From Latrodectus hesperus (Eukaryota; Arthropoda; Arachnida; Araneae; Theridiidae), in contig CM075851.1 of assembly GCA_037975125.1 (NCBI GenBank), positions 128,214,349 through 128,278,348 on the forward strand: a DNA stretch of 64,000 nt, written 5' to 3'. The notes under the pieces were generated by a model. It ran no database searches, was not told the DNA's origin, and saw only the letters and a list, made by a program, of their open reading frames with translations. Below, piece after piece: positions 1 through 10,890 of this stretch. Numbering within the stretch: the first letter of the stretch is position 1; the number at the start of each line of letters is the position of its first letter. The position numbers and the translations under genes are program-made.

Positions 1-638
1 TACCGCTGATGCGAACAAGAGGTGATCGAGACATGTATCCAATGGCCCCCAATACCATCACTCCAGCAGATGGGCCAGTATGGTGATGTCGAATGCAAGC
101 TGGCAATGCGCATTCTCCACGATGCCTCCAAACACGGATGCGGCCATCATGGTCCTGTATACAGAACCAAGATTCATCTGTAAAGATAACGTGATGCCAT
201 TCCCGCCTGATCACACCATTGAAGGCGCTCCTGTCTGTGACGCAGCGTTAATGGTAGCCGAAGCCATGGTCGCCGTGCAGACAATCCATGCTGCTGCAAA
301 CGTCGTCGAACTGTTCGAGCAGAAACTTGTTGCCTTGCAAATGATTTCATTTCTCGACTCAGGGTTCGTGACGTGACTGTACGATCCCTTGTGGCCATGC
401 GGATAAGATGTCTTTCTTCTCTGCTGTTAGTGATGGGGGGTCTCTGAGATCCTGCATGACGTTCCGTATGATTGTCCTGAACCCATCGATTCCATATTCT
501 GCTTACAGTCATGGGCATTCGACCGACGCGAGCAGCAATATTGCTGTACGATAAACCGCAATGCCGATAGGCTATAATCTTTCCTCGATCAAAGTCAGAC
601 ACGTGCTGATAGGCATTTATTTTTCTTACACGAGGCAT
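1..638 (-). pseudogene. Tc1-like transposase, partial and frameshifted
   Basis: Reading leftward from the ATG at 638, the protein starts MPRVRKINAYQHV and has the N-terminal helix-turn-helix DNA-binding region of Tc1 transposases, including MTVSRIWNRWV and the RTVRRRLQQHGLSARRP linker. The frame stops at 174. The catalytic part continues in another frame, where the residues ITDES/FTDESWF-type first Asp region is expected, so a frameshift lies near 215. The last two catalytic residues are outside the window. Transposases of this family cut and paste the element at TA sites in the nucleus; this copy is inactive. Confidence 0.85.
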
Positions 639-870
639 TACAACAACTTTCTTTGCCGAAAACAACATTGAAACGGAAATTGAGTATGAGAAAACTGCTG
701 TCAAATCTCTGGTTTTATACACATTGTAGATGTCGCTACTGTCGCCTGCTTTGTATGAATGCGCTGAAAATCTAATCATTTGCATATCACAGCAAGTTCT
801 ACCTGTCATGCAAATTTCACGTGTGTATTGTGCCACTTTCCTGGTGTAGCAATTTTAATGCCCAGTAGTG
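1..870 (-). mobile_element. Tc1-like DNA transposon, cut by window start
   Basis: The right end carries the terminal repeat that reads CACTACTGG inward from 870, followed by TA at 871-872. The copy at 52304-53696 shows the whole element, so about the first 520 bp lie outside the window. The element sits in the intron just upstream of the unit A terminal MFS exon, at the same place as in unit B, so it predates the duplication. Confidence 0.9.
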
Positions 871-872
871 TA

Positions 873-1845
873 TAAAGATTTTGATAAAAGTTTCTTCGCG
901 TGCTTGAACACATGAAAAAAACTTCCTCTGTAGTTAAGACTAATAAGCCATTAAATTTAAATATTTACTTATAGATATTAAGAAGCGTTCTTAGATTAGA
1001 TTAAAAATATTAAATTGCAAAATTTTCTTATATTGATTATTTTTTTAAAAAAATCGTGAATTCACATTTGTATTTATATTGATAACAACAGAGGATTCTA
1101 AAAGTTAAGCAAAAAATAGAAAAGTCTATTTAAAACTGCTAATCCTAATTCAAAAATTTTGAAAGTTTAATATGTTGGAATGTTGAATCGAGCGATACAT
1201 TGTACAAAAGAGTAATGGTATTATCGTTCAATTAAAACCTGAATCTAAATTAGTTGTTTAAAGAGAAATGTTGTTCAATGAACAATTGCATATTAAGCAA
1301 TTTCAAGGTAGTGAAGGGGCGCGTGTACAAATGAGTTTGAACTGCCATTTATTAGCGGAATTTCTCTATAGAAACTTAAGTAGATACATTAAACTTAAAA
1401 GCTAACAATGTGGCGATGCAAAAGGCGTAAAAAGGGATCGTTCTATGGAAAGTCAATTGTGAAACCGATTTCTGATTGTCCAATTAAGGGAGATCTTACA
1501 TACATATGTATATAAAATTGTGTGTGCAAAAAAGTTCTTTCAATTTTAAATATGATTCAAATAAAAAAACCAATTATTAAAATATCTATCCAACTACAAT
1601 CACTCATCGATTATAAATGAGTGAAAAAATCCTAAACTTTAATTTTCGGGATATTTTGTATAATGATTTACATAAGTCACATTAAACTTACTGTTTGGGG
1701 TGAAAGATAAAGGCTATAGAAATACGAAAGAATCTTTGTCTAACAAAATTCTAGTATATTTTCTAAAGATTTCTAAAACTGGGAAACTTTTAGGATCCAT
1801 CTGGTTTACTTGAATTTCCTGATAGTTTTTTTTCTTTTTAATTAG
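873..1845. other. Intron sequence before the terminal MFS exon, unit A
   Basis: AT-rich non-coding sequence between the Tc1 element and the acceptor at 1845. It matches 53699-54668 in unit B almost base for base. I see no further gene or repeat in it. Confidence 0.7.
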
Positions 1846-2163
1846 GCTTTTGTTTGCTTTATTGTTCACTTCTATGAACCTTATTTGCAAAAGAAAACAC
1901 AAGAAATGAAATGGTCTCGTATGAAACAAAACCTAATGCACGGCGAAGAGATGCCATTAGTGAGCAAGATCGCAACCATCTACAAAGCCCATGAAAACGG
2001 ACGAATACCAGCTCACAATGGAGGATTTGGAAGCATCGAAAGCAACCATTGCTGCGTCCCTTTGCAAGTCACAGATAAAAAAGACATGATTACTTCAGAA
2101 ATCAATCCAAAATTGCAGTGGCTCGAAGATCCAGCACAGGCTAAAAACTTTTGGTTGACATAA
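1846..2163 (+). CDS. MFS transporter (SLC18B1-like), terminal exon, unit A
   Basis: The exon begins after a pyrimidine-rich acceptor ending in AATTAG at 1845 and encodes 105 residues before TAA at 2161-2163. It starts AFVCFIVHFYEPYLQ, which completes the last membrane helix when joined in phase 0 to an exon like 49016-49109. The rest is a hydrophilic tail of about 90 residues, predicted cytosolic. The earlier exons of this gene copy would lie left of the window. MFS proteins of the SLC18 branch move small amines or related solutes by antiport; the substrate here is unknown. Unlike the unit B copy at 54669, this exon has no premature stop. The exon is inferred from phase and splice signals, without transcript evidence. 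Confidence 0.72.
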   Translation, partial: AFVCFIVHFYEPYLQKKTQEMKWSRMKQNLMHGEEMPLVSKIATIYKAHENGRIPAHNGGFGSIESNHCCVPLQVTDKKDMITSEINPKLQWLEDPAQAKNFWLT

Positions 2164-2189
2164 CAAACAGCGAAATATTTTTTACATAA

Positions 2190-2195
2190 AATAAA
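2190..2195 (+). promoter_or_regulatory. Polyadenylation signal AATAAA, unit A MFS gene
   Basis: An AATAAA hexamer lies 27 bases after the stop codon of the terminal exon. Further AATAAA-type sites follow near 2276 and 2308. The first is conserved in unit B at 55013-55018. Which one is used cannot be told from sequence. Confidence 0.45.
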
Positions 2196-2991
2196 GCAAA
2201 CTGCAAGTTCCATATATCGCGCTCATAAACTTATTCCACTTAGTGTCCTCTTTATATCATTCAGATTTCGATGATTTAATAAATGTATACACTTGTTTTT
2301 ATGTGAAAATAAAACTTTTTTTAGTAATTTTTATTTTAAAGATTGAACTATCAAAAATTCAAACTATAACATTTATTACTTCAATAAAATTTTATGTTGT
2401 TCATCTGCTCGCTTAACACAAATATTAATTCCATATATTTTCCGTACCATTTTGGATTTATAAATCGGTAGAGTTAACAATTTTTGTTTCATATCATTTT
2501 TTGTATTTTCATATAACAAACTAAATATTAAAATATCTCTTAAAATTTTGCTATTGGCCTTATTTTTCCACACACACAAGAAAACATAATATTCAATAAA
2601 ATGTCTTCATTTTATTACAAATTATATTTATTTATTTAGCCTTGAAGGAAAATTATAGTTCTTGAAGAAATATAAAAACGAAATAAGTAGGAAAGATTTA
2701 AAAACAATATTTAAATTGAACACTAAATTTCACTTCAATTCAGTTAATAGAAATGACAATGTAAATATTTTATTTTCAAATTTATATGCAAATTTCATGT
2801 TTTCCTTAAAAATTATAAAAAAAATATTAGTTGTGACTTCATAAGAAAATAATATGTTCTTATAAGAGAATCATAGTAAAAGTGCAATTTTACCTCTAAT
2901 GAATTTAATTATAACACCATTTCTTACTTGATATCTCTGGCATGCTAGTTTGATTCTTATCTCCCTTAAAATAAAGTTATTATTAAAGTTG
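2196..2991. other. 3' flank of the MFS gene, unit A
   Basis: AT-rich sequence with no recognisable gene. Short open frames here on either strand are low-complexity and show no family motif. The sequence is colinear with 55019-55813 in unit B. Confidence 0.6.
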
Positions 2992-3003
2992 ACACATTAT
3001 TAT

Positions 3004-3382
3004 GTTGTTGCTACTAATGACACTTGGACAAGCCAAGCTCGCTGTGCCTTGGCTATGCGAATTTAAGTCAATTGGGAGCGTCTTTCTTTTAATCAAAGCA
3101 CCAAAAAGGTGAAAGTACGACTTTTGCTCTTCAAATTATCCGATAGATGGCAGCACCAAAGGATCCATTACCTCAATTTTGGCATTGATCTCAAGGGGAA
3201 GTAAATTGCTCCAGACCATTGCACCCATGGCGACTGCTCAACGAGGGACCTCTTTCGATTCCACAGATTTAACGAGCACGTATATCGCATGTACTCGGTG
3301 GGTCTTTAGCGGCATTGGGAATCGAACCCCACCTTTCCGGATGGAAGGCCGATACTCTAACCACTAGGCTACCACGGCCCTT
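3004..3382 (-). mobile_element. tRNA-derived SINE, unit A
   Basis: On the minus strand the element starts with a tRNA-like head GGGCCGTGGTAGCC. It has a pol III box A-like TGGTAGCCTAGTGG and a box B GGTTCGATTCC about 35 bases further in. A body of about 300 bp and an AAC-type tail follow. A 12 bp target duplication ACACATTATTAT lies at 2992-3003 on the 3' side. Its partner is now at 10879-10890, because a LINE has since inserted at the 5' end. The tRNA-like fold has several mismatches in the acceptor stem, so this is not a functional tRNA gene. Unit B carries it at 55826-56204. Confidence 0.85.
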
Positions 3383-3974
3383 ACACAAAACCTCCGACTG
3401 AGGGGGAAGAGTGAAGACGTGTGTATTGCATGCTTTCACATTTTGCCTACAATAAAGTGTCCTATTTAACGTAAACGTTGGAAATCTATACCAAAATAAG
3501 CGGAATTTTAACTTTACACGATAGAAAATTCTTAACTATCTATATCCAAAATTACGGATTTTATTAGTGAATTACTGAATGAATTTCACTTGGATCCAAA
3601 ATGGTGGAAAAAGCGACGCTTTGATGGTCCGCCATAGATACTCCATTACAGAGCATCAGATCAACAAGAGTCTATTTTTTTCTAAACCCAATTGTTTTCT
3701 TAATACACTCGGATTAAGAAAAAGTGATATCCATTAGAAAGACAAATTTTCGTTCTGTCCTCCGCCACCAATCTTGTGTTTGTGACATAATAGAAAGTTG
3801 ATTAAAATTACCAATAAACCTTGTTTTTATCACAATTACCGATGGAATTTTACAAATTGACTGACTTCAACAACAAAATGTCCGGCTAAATTCAAAGGTA
3901 AGTGCCCAGATACCTTAATACTCTGCTTTGCATGTTCATTCTGCACGTTTTGATGTACGGATTGACTAGATAGG

Positions 3975-4800
3975 ATGATTGGATCGAGAGTTATCGAACT
4001 TTTATTAAAAATAAATAATCCATATTTTTTTGGCAAAATTCAACAAAAATTTTTCCTCATTATTAATTTTCTCTTAATAACTCTCGCTCTAATTGTCCTA
4101 TCAACTTGGAATAAATTTTAAATTGGAGTGGAATTCCTAACGATCCAAAATATGTCTATATTATTAATGTACGTGAAATAGTTTAATTTCTATAAATTCT
4201 TTAAACTTGTATAAAAATGCTAAATAATCAAATATTTTACCGTCTTATATACAATTTTTATTTTAAAATGGCCATAACGTTTTATCTATTAATCAATCCA
4301 TTCCAATCTTTTGACATTATTCGGAGCAGACTCATGTGCTTCTAAATATAATTTTATTTTCACAAAATATCAATTAGAAAATTTTTAATTACCCATTTAA
4401 TGAACCAAAAATTGTATTTTTCCCCCAACGGTTCTTCATTTCTCCCCAGTATATGTATTGCAGTAGTGTTTTTTTTTTTTAAGTCCACTTTTCGCAACTA
4501 AGCAAAACCCCCATTTTCATTTCGCTTTTAACCCTTTGGTCACCAAACTCCCGCGCCTAATTGCCTAAATTAATTAAGTTTAATCAATGGTACTCTCGGC
4601 TCCAAATTTCCCTAGAAACACGGGGCTACTATCTAAATTCATATTTTTTTCCTTGGGCTTCTAAGGAGACCACAAAAATTTTAATAATAGTATATTTTCC
4701 CACTTTTAATCCGCTATTTGGACTTTGTCATTTTTGCTAAACACTGCTTACACAGAATTAACGTCTAAACTGCTTTTGCTAAGCATCCCATATTGGCTAA
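3975..4800 (+). repeat. LINE-1 5' UTR direct repeat, copy 1
   Basis: This block shares ordered landmarks with 5019-5909: ATCGAGAGTT, the CTCTCGCTC stretch, TCGGAGC near 4320, CCAGTATATG near 4448, GGTCACCAAACTCC near 4538, and the closing AACTGCT. The divergence is considerable. It probably represents a duplicated promoter-type monomer of the LINE. Confidence 0.75.
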
Positions 4801-5018
4801 ACCATATTTAATATATATATTTACAATCCATTAAAATTTTAAAATAAATAGGGAAAATTTTGTCTAATTTTATTTTATTTATTTATTTTATTTTATTCTT
4901 TCTTTTTTTTTCTTTCTCTCAAATTACTTTTTAATATATACTTATATTCTTACCATTAAATATACAATGAATAGGGTTTTTATTTTTAACTTTTTTTATT
5001 ATTTTATTTTATTTATTA

Positions 5019-5909
5019 TCAAATCGAGAGTTCTCGGATCATTACTAAAAATAATGGCAATTTTCAACAAAAATTATTTTTATTTTATTTTTTAATTATC
5101 TTTTCTTAATCACTCTCGCTCAAACTGTCCAATCGACTTAGAATAAATATTGACTTGGAATGGACTGCTTAATGATTACAAAATAGAGAAAAAGAAAAAG
5201 TCTACATTGTTAATGTATGTGAAATAGTTAAAATTCTATAAATTTTGAAATTCGTGTAAAAATGTCAAATAATCAATTATTTTACTGTTACATATACAAT
5301 TTCTATTTTAAAATTGCCATAACTTTTATCTCTCTATCAACCAATCCACTCCAATCTATTGATATTTTTCGGAGCGGACTCCTATGCTTCTAAATTATTT
5401 TTTTTTGTTGTAAAAATTTTAATTAGTAATTGTTAATTGCCAATTTAATGTGCATAAAATTGTATTCTTCCTTGTTTTCCCCAATGGTTCCTCATTACTC
5501 CCCCAGTATATGTATAGCAGTAGCATTATCTTTTACAAGTTTTTTTTATTTATTTATTTTTATTTTTTTTATTTTTTATTTTTTTTCTTATTTTTATTTA
5601 TTTATTTATTTTGCAACTAAGCAAGCCCTCTTTTTCATTTCCTTCTTAACCCATCGGTCACCAAACTTCCGAGCCCAATTCCTAAATTAATTAAATTTTA
5701 AACAGTGGCTCTTAACTTCCTAGAGACACAGAGTAAATTTATAAATTATTAGCTTTCTCTTGCGTTTCTAACAAGACCTTTAAGTAGCACTTTTCTTTTA
5801 AATTTTTTTATATCAACATATTTTCTCATTCTTAATTCCACTTTTGGACCTTGTCTATTTGCTGAACCACTGCTTCAAGAGTTAACTCCAAAACTGCTAT
5901 TTTGTAACA
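5019..5909 (+). repeat. LINE-1 5' UTR direct repeat, copy 2
   Basis: The second monomer ends directly at the ORF1 start codon. The corresponding point of copy 1 lies at about 4790, followed by a linker of about 220 bp. Compared with copy 1 it has gained long T-rich and ATTT-type tracts around 5540-5610. Confidence 0.75.
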
Positions 5910-7028
5910 ATGGACTTACAGCAACAATCAGAGGACTATTCTCCCCCTGCTTTTTTATTACAGCAGGATGATTGTAGCCACAATGCAAACAAAAAGTACG
6001 CTAGTATTTTGGACGACCTGGAGAAAATTTTAACGGCCAAGACAGGCGAAAAATTCTACCTCCCAGGCTATAAAAGAATGCAAGCGCAAAATCTTTTGGA
6101 TCAACTAAGACAGCATCTAACTAAACCAAAAGAAATAGTAGTTCACCACAACATAGCAAAAATAAATGCTCAAGTGGAGCAGATTAGTGACAACCTAAAA
6201 GCACTCACTAACTTACAAAATGAATCATACAAACTGATAAATAATCTGCACACAACTAGCCAAACAACAGGAAAACAAACAGGCAAGCCAACCTACAGCG
6301 AAATATTAAAGAAGCGCAATGAGGAAGAAAGGAAGACAACGATCATAATTAAACCTTCAGAAGACGAAGACATCAAAACTCTCAGGGAGAATTTAGAAAA
6401 GATAAACAGTGATGTTTGCCCAAAAAAAGTCGTTTGGGGAAAGTTCGCAGCCAAAGTACAGTACAGCAATGAGGCAACAAAAGGCAAGCTGAAAGAAAAA
6501 CTCCCCTCCCTTAATATAAATACTGAGGAACCCACTATAAGGCACAAGAAGGTCATCATTCTAAATGCCCCAAAACAAGTCACAGACGATAACATTCACA
6601 GCATGTTATCATCCAGCAAACAAGACATCCTAACTGATGCCCACATAAAAATAATGGAAATTAAAACACATAGATCAAATGATAAACTGCAGCACCTAAT
6701 ACTAGAAGTGGACTGTGCTACAGAGCACGCACTCCTAAAAACAAAGACCATACACTTTGGTTTTAATAAAGCCTATATCAGACCATACAAGCGCATTATA
6801 CGGTGCTTCAACTGCCACGACTATGGTCACTTGAGCTCAAACTGTAAATACAGAAGAGTCTGCGGCAAGTGCGGCTATAACCATACTGAAGATGAATGTA
6901 AGGCGAAGTTTCTGGAATGTATTAATTGCTGGGTTGCCAATAGAAATGGAGCCAATTACCCCACGAATCACACAGCGTTTTCAACACAATGCCAAGTTTA
7001 TCGTACATATCTACACCAATCGAACTAA
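5910..7028 (+). CDS. LINE-1 ORF1, Gag-like nucleic-acid-binding protein
   Basis: An intact frame of 372 residues from ATG at 5910. The N-terminal half is charged and probably partly coiled. A central region around residues 145-270 resembles the RRM-like section of LINE ORF1 proteins. Near the C-terminus a CCHC zinc knuckle CFNCHDYGHLSSNC starts at about residue 299. It is followed by CGKCGYNHTEDEC and a third cysteine cluster beginning CINCW. ORF1 proteins of this group bind element RNA and form the ribonucleoprotein that retrotransposes. ORF2 starts 27 bases after the stop codon. Confidence 0.88.
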   Translation: MDLQQQSEDYSPPAFLLQQDDCSHNANKKYASILDDLEKILTAKTGEKFYLPGYKRMQAQNLLDQLRQHLTKPKEIVVHHNIAKINAQVEQISDNLKALTNLQNESYKLINNLHTTSQTTGKQTGKPTYSEILKKRNEEERKTTIIIKPSEDEDIKTLRENLEKINSDVCPKKVVWGKFAAKVQYSNEATKGKLKEKLPSLNINTEEPTIRHKKVIILNAPKQVTDDNIHSMLSSSKQDILTDAHIKIMEIKTHRSNDKLQHLILEVDCATEHALLKTKTIHFGFNKAYIRPYKRIIRCFNCHDYGHLSSNCKYRRVCGKCGYNHTEDECKAKFLECINCWVANRNGANYPTNHTAFSTQCQVYRTYLHQSN

Positions 7029-7055
7029 GTTACCAACAACTTCAACAATTTTAAC

Positions 7056-10000
7056 ATGAGCAATCGTAACAACCAACCCACCAACGACCGAACACATAGA
7101 GATAATCTTCAGTCCCACTACAGCCCTCCAAAAACCACTATCATCCAAATCAACTTGATGAGATCCAGCGCACCGACTGACTAACTACAAATCATTGCAA
7201 ATACACATAACGTCGCAATCTTCACCATCCAAGAACCCCACCTGAGCAAGGACAACAAAATACTGGGCATACCAAGCTCGTGGACATACTGGCTCGCAGG
7301 CAATGCCAAAGCGGGAATAATTGCAACATCAACCCTATCCTACTCTGCAAAACCGAAACAGCAATAGCAGTTAAAATTTCAGTAGCCAATGATCCGATCA
7401 CCATCATCTCAGCTTACAGTCCACCAGTTAATCACAGACATAGGGATCGACAAACATCTCAACCAACCATCATGGACACTATCCAGGATCTCGAACACAT
7501 ACACAGTAAACTAGGCAATGAGGATTACCTCATATTGGCAGATCTAAATGCGCACCATATGCTCTGGGGCTATAAAGACAACGACTCTAGAGGAGAACAA
7601 CTATTGGAATTCATAACCATTAACAACCTCCACCTACTGAATACAATGGGAGCTCCACCGACCTTTCTTTCCTCAACTCACGAAGGATGGCCAGATATAA
7701 CAATTGCTTCAAACCCGGTATTGGCTACAAAATGTACATGGGAAGTACTAGACCTCGAATCCTTAAGCGACCATAAATACATCCAGATCCAACTCACCAA
7801 ACCTCCGGACACACATATAATCACAAGATTTAAAACAAAATATGGGAACCATAAAAAATTCATAAATAGTCTCCGTCCTTTCATACCAACAATAATACAA
7901 AAACTCTTAGACTGCTGCACAAAACTCCAATTGGATGAAGCCACTTTAGCACTACAGGACCAACTTATAATTAGCTGTACCAAAGCTTATAAAAAAGCAA
8001 AGCATAAACATAACATCTTACCCAATTGGTGGACTCCGGCAATGGCAAACAAGAAAAGAGAACTCAACTCCCTCAGACGCCAAGCACAACGAGCAGACAA
8101 CGAATGCAAAGCCAGACTCTATCTTACATATAAAAAAGCTAAAGCTACCTTTATTAAAGAAATTAGATCTGCAAAAAGAGCCTGCTGGCGCCAAATTTGC
8201 ACATCCGCTACAAACCCATATGGGAAAATCTATAAAGCTACATTTAAAAAATCTGCATCCCCATCAAGTTTGTTTAGCACAGGAACCCAAACGGGCAATT
8301 CAATCACTTTTGCAAAGAAAATCCTGGAAGAACTTTTTCCCCATCAAGCATCTACCATCTACCCATTTAGCTGCCTGGAAGATAATTCAGAACCAGATCT
8401 CAGCCAAGGAGAAATCACTCGAACAATAACATCTCTCCCAAATGGAAAAGCTCCCGGACCAGATGGAATAGACAATATCATCCTTAAAGTAATCCACCAA
8501 AACTTCCCAGCACTGTTGACTACGTTCCTCCAGACTTGTTGGAAACTTAACCATTTCCCGCAGAGCCTAAAATTCGGAACCATCATTCTCTTCTATAAAG
8601 AAGGGAAAGACACAAACCAGGTAAAGTCATACAGACCGATTACATTATTACCAACATTGGGTAAACTACTAGAAAAGATAATCACTACAAGACTCACTTA
8701 CTACCTTGAGAATAACCATCTTCTTCATGATAGCCAGTTCGGTTTTAGACGAGGGAAGTCAGTGGATGATGCACTACAACACCTCATGCAAAATATCAAC
8801 GCAGCCAAAACATCGGCTAAACATTGCTGCATTATCTCCCTTGACATTAAAGGAGCCTTCGACTCAGTCCCGCATAATTCCATCATGCAGGCCCTAGACA
8901 GCAAAGGTTGCCCCTCGAAAATACGTAATATCCTTATCAGTAACCTGGAAAACAGAGAAGTAGCGATAAACACAAACCAAGGTCTGGCAATACAAAAACA
9001 ATCAATAGGATGCCCACAAGGATCATGCAGCGGCCCAATTATGTGGAATCTGCTAGCAGACGAACCTTTGCAATTTAACTGGTCCTCAATTGGGAAAGAC
9101 ATCGACCCAAACTCGCATATCACCCTCCAGGCCTTTGCAGATGATTTCACATTTGTGGTCGCGGCCAATAGCGAGAGAAAATTGGGCAGACTAGCCACAG
9201 AAGCTCTCAACATTTTCAGGAAGTGGACCTCCAACCATAAATTGGAAATTTCAGTAGACAAGTCACACTATATGCTGTTTACAAAATTACAGTGTGGCCC
9301 CCAGATCTACTGGGACAACCTAAAAATAAAAAGAGTTAAATCACTCAAACTGTTGGGCGTCATAATAGACGAAAAATTTAACTGGTCTACTCATATTAAA
9401 AATCAAGGAGCCAAAGCCTCTAGAGTACACCAACAGCTCCTACGGCTGGCGGGATCCACCTGGGGTTTCTCCCAAAAACACAGAGCCATCCTCTACAAAT
9501 CAGTTGCCGAAAGAATAATGGCCCATGGGGCAATGATATGGGGTAGGAATCTACGTGTAAAAAATAAGCTTTTACTGGACAAAATCCAAAGAAAATTCCT
9601 CCTCAACATTACGGGAGCCTTTAGAACAACGGCCACTTCAGCTCTCCAAGTAATTACAGGGATTATGCCCCTACACCTTTTCATCGAAATGGAGGCCAAA
9701 ACCAAATACGCAATCAAGCAAACCTGTACAGACCTTATTGAAGAAAAAATCTCCAAGCTCACCATCCACCCAGGAAACTTCCAAGTAGACAACCACATCA
9801 GTCTAGGAGATGACCAACACTCAAAAAGGGATCAGACCATCTGTCAGATATATACCGATGGCTCCAAAATGGAAGAAAATGTGGGAGCAGCCTTTGTAGC
9901 CATCTTAGACGGTAATATCATCCACTTTGAGAAATTCAGGCTCAATCCAAACAACACTGTCTTTCAGGCGGAACTGTATGCCATTCTAAAAGCTGTAACC

Positions 10001-10663
10001 TGGGCAAAGACAAGAGAAGAGAAAAGCAGCATATGGTCAGACAGCCAAGCAGCCCTCATGGCCATAAGCAACCCCACCACAACAAGTCCACTGGCCCGCG
10101 AAATCCAACGAGAGATCAACATCACCAACAACCTACATCTCGGATGGGTTAAAGCGCACGTCGGACTAGAAGGCAACGAGACCGCCGACAGATTGGCAAA
10201 AGAAGCCACAACAGCGACCGAACTTCAAGTAAATCTGCCCACCCCAAGATCTTTTCACAAAAAGGAATTCAAAACAAAGGCCATCCAATCCTGGCAACTG
10301 TCATGGGACCAAGCTACTACAGGTCGCTTGGTACATGATATAATTCCAAAGGTTAAACCTAATAACCAATGCTGGCCAAGACAGATTACACTGTTCGTCA
10401 CGGGACATGGTCCATTCCCGAGCTATCTACATAGGATTGGTGCTCGGGAAAGCGACAACTGTGCCTGTGGTCATACGGGTGACCCACTTCACTATGCCAC
10501 ATCGTGCCCACTCACCAGCTCCTGGCATTTTACTACCCCCAGCGAAAACCTGAGAATAGAATGGATGAAAAATGTTATCCACCATCCGCAAGCGAAAGCC
10601 AAAATCCTCTCGCTGATAACATTCCTCTCGAAGCACAGGGAGCTCATAATCCCTGAACGATGA
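7056..10663 (+). pseudogene. LINE-1 ORF2: endonuclease, reverse transcriptase, RNase H (broken)
   Basis: The likely start is ATG at 7056. A TAA at 7182-7184 interrupts the frame, and a shift near 7340 moves the coding sequence to the frame that stays open to 10663. Visible domains are: the apurinic endonuclease-like domain (LILADLNAHH near 7540, then SDHKYI near 7770); a reverse transcriptase with GKAPGPDGID near 8450, SYRPITLLP, GCPQGSCSGP and the catalytic AFADD near 9131-9145; RNase H starting YTDGSK near 9851 and ending with the WVKAHVGLEGN signature; and a C-terminal CACG...H...C zinc-binding motif. Such proteins nick target DNA and prime reverse transcription from the nick. The two lesions inactivate this copy. 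Confidence 0.9.
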
Positions 10664-10868
10664 TGAGAGCCCAAGTACCATGAAGAAACATCAATGAAGC
10701 AGTGAGACAACTATCCTACAACGCTGATTTGAGCTGTTGCGTTGGGAGCTCGAGACCACTGGCAGGGGTGGCGCTTCCCTACTGGTGCTTCCTTCTTTCT
10801 CTCCAGCAGACTTCACCCAAACTGGTAGAACCCTCCCTGGGTTAGGTACAGGGAGTCCTGCTGGCGTT
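10664..10868 (+). other. LINE-1 3' UTR
   Basis: About 205 bp, more GC-rich than the surroundings, ending in CTGGCGTT directly before the target duplication. There is no poly(A) tail and no simple-repeat tail, which is compatible with R1-like elements that end without poly(A). Confidence 0.6.
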
Positions 10869-10890
10869 CACGGCCCTTACACATTATTAT

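Larger units (their letters stand above)
3388..10868 (+). mobile_element. Full-length RNase H-bearing LINE (LINE-1 of this window)
   Basis: A 7481 bp non-LTR retrotransposon bounded by a perfect 15 bp target duplication CACGGCCCTTACACA at 3373-3387 and 10869-10883. The layout is a 2.5 kb 5' UTR with two long direct repeats, ORF1 (5910-7028), ORF2 (7056-10663) and a 205 bp 3' UTR without a poly(A) tail. The endonuclease, reverse transcriptase and RNase H order and the C-terminal cysteine motif fit the I/R1/LOA-type group; the exact clade is not certain. ORF2 has one stop and one frameshift, so this copy is inactive. Unit B retains only the first part (56210-57469). Confidence 0.88.

Noticed and set aside
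3301..3380. Possible functional tRNA gene on the minus strand
   Set aside because: Boxes A and B are present, but the acceptor stem has several mismatches, the T stem has one, and a 300 bp body with target duplications follows. It is the head of a SINE.
8725..9261. Long minus-strand frame within LINE-1 ORF2
   Set aside because: It is antisense to the reverse transcriptase domain and has no family motif, so it is a shadow frame.
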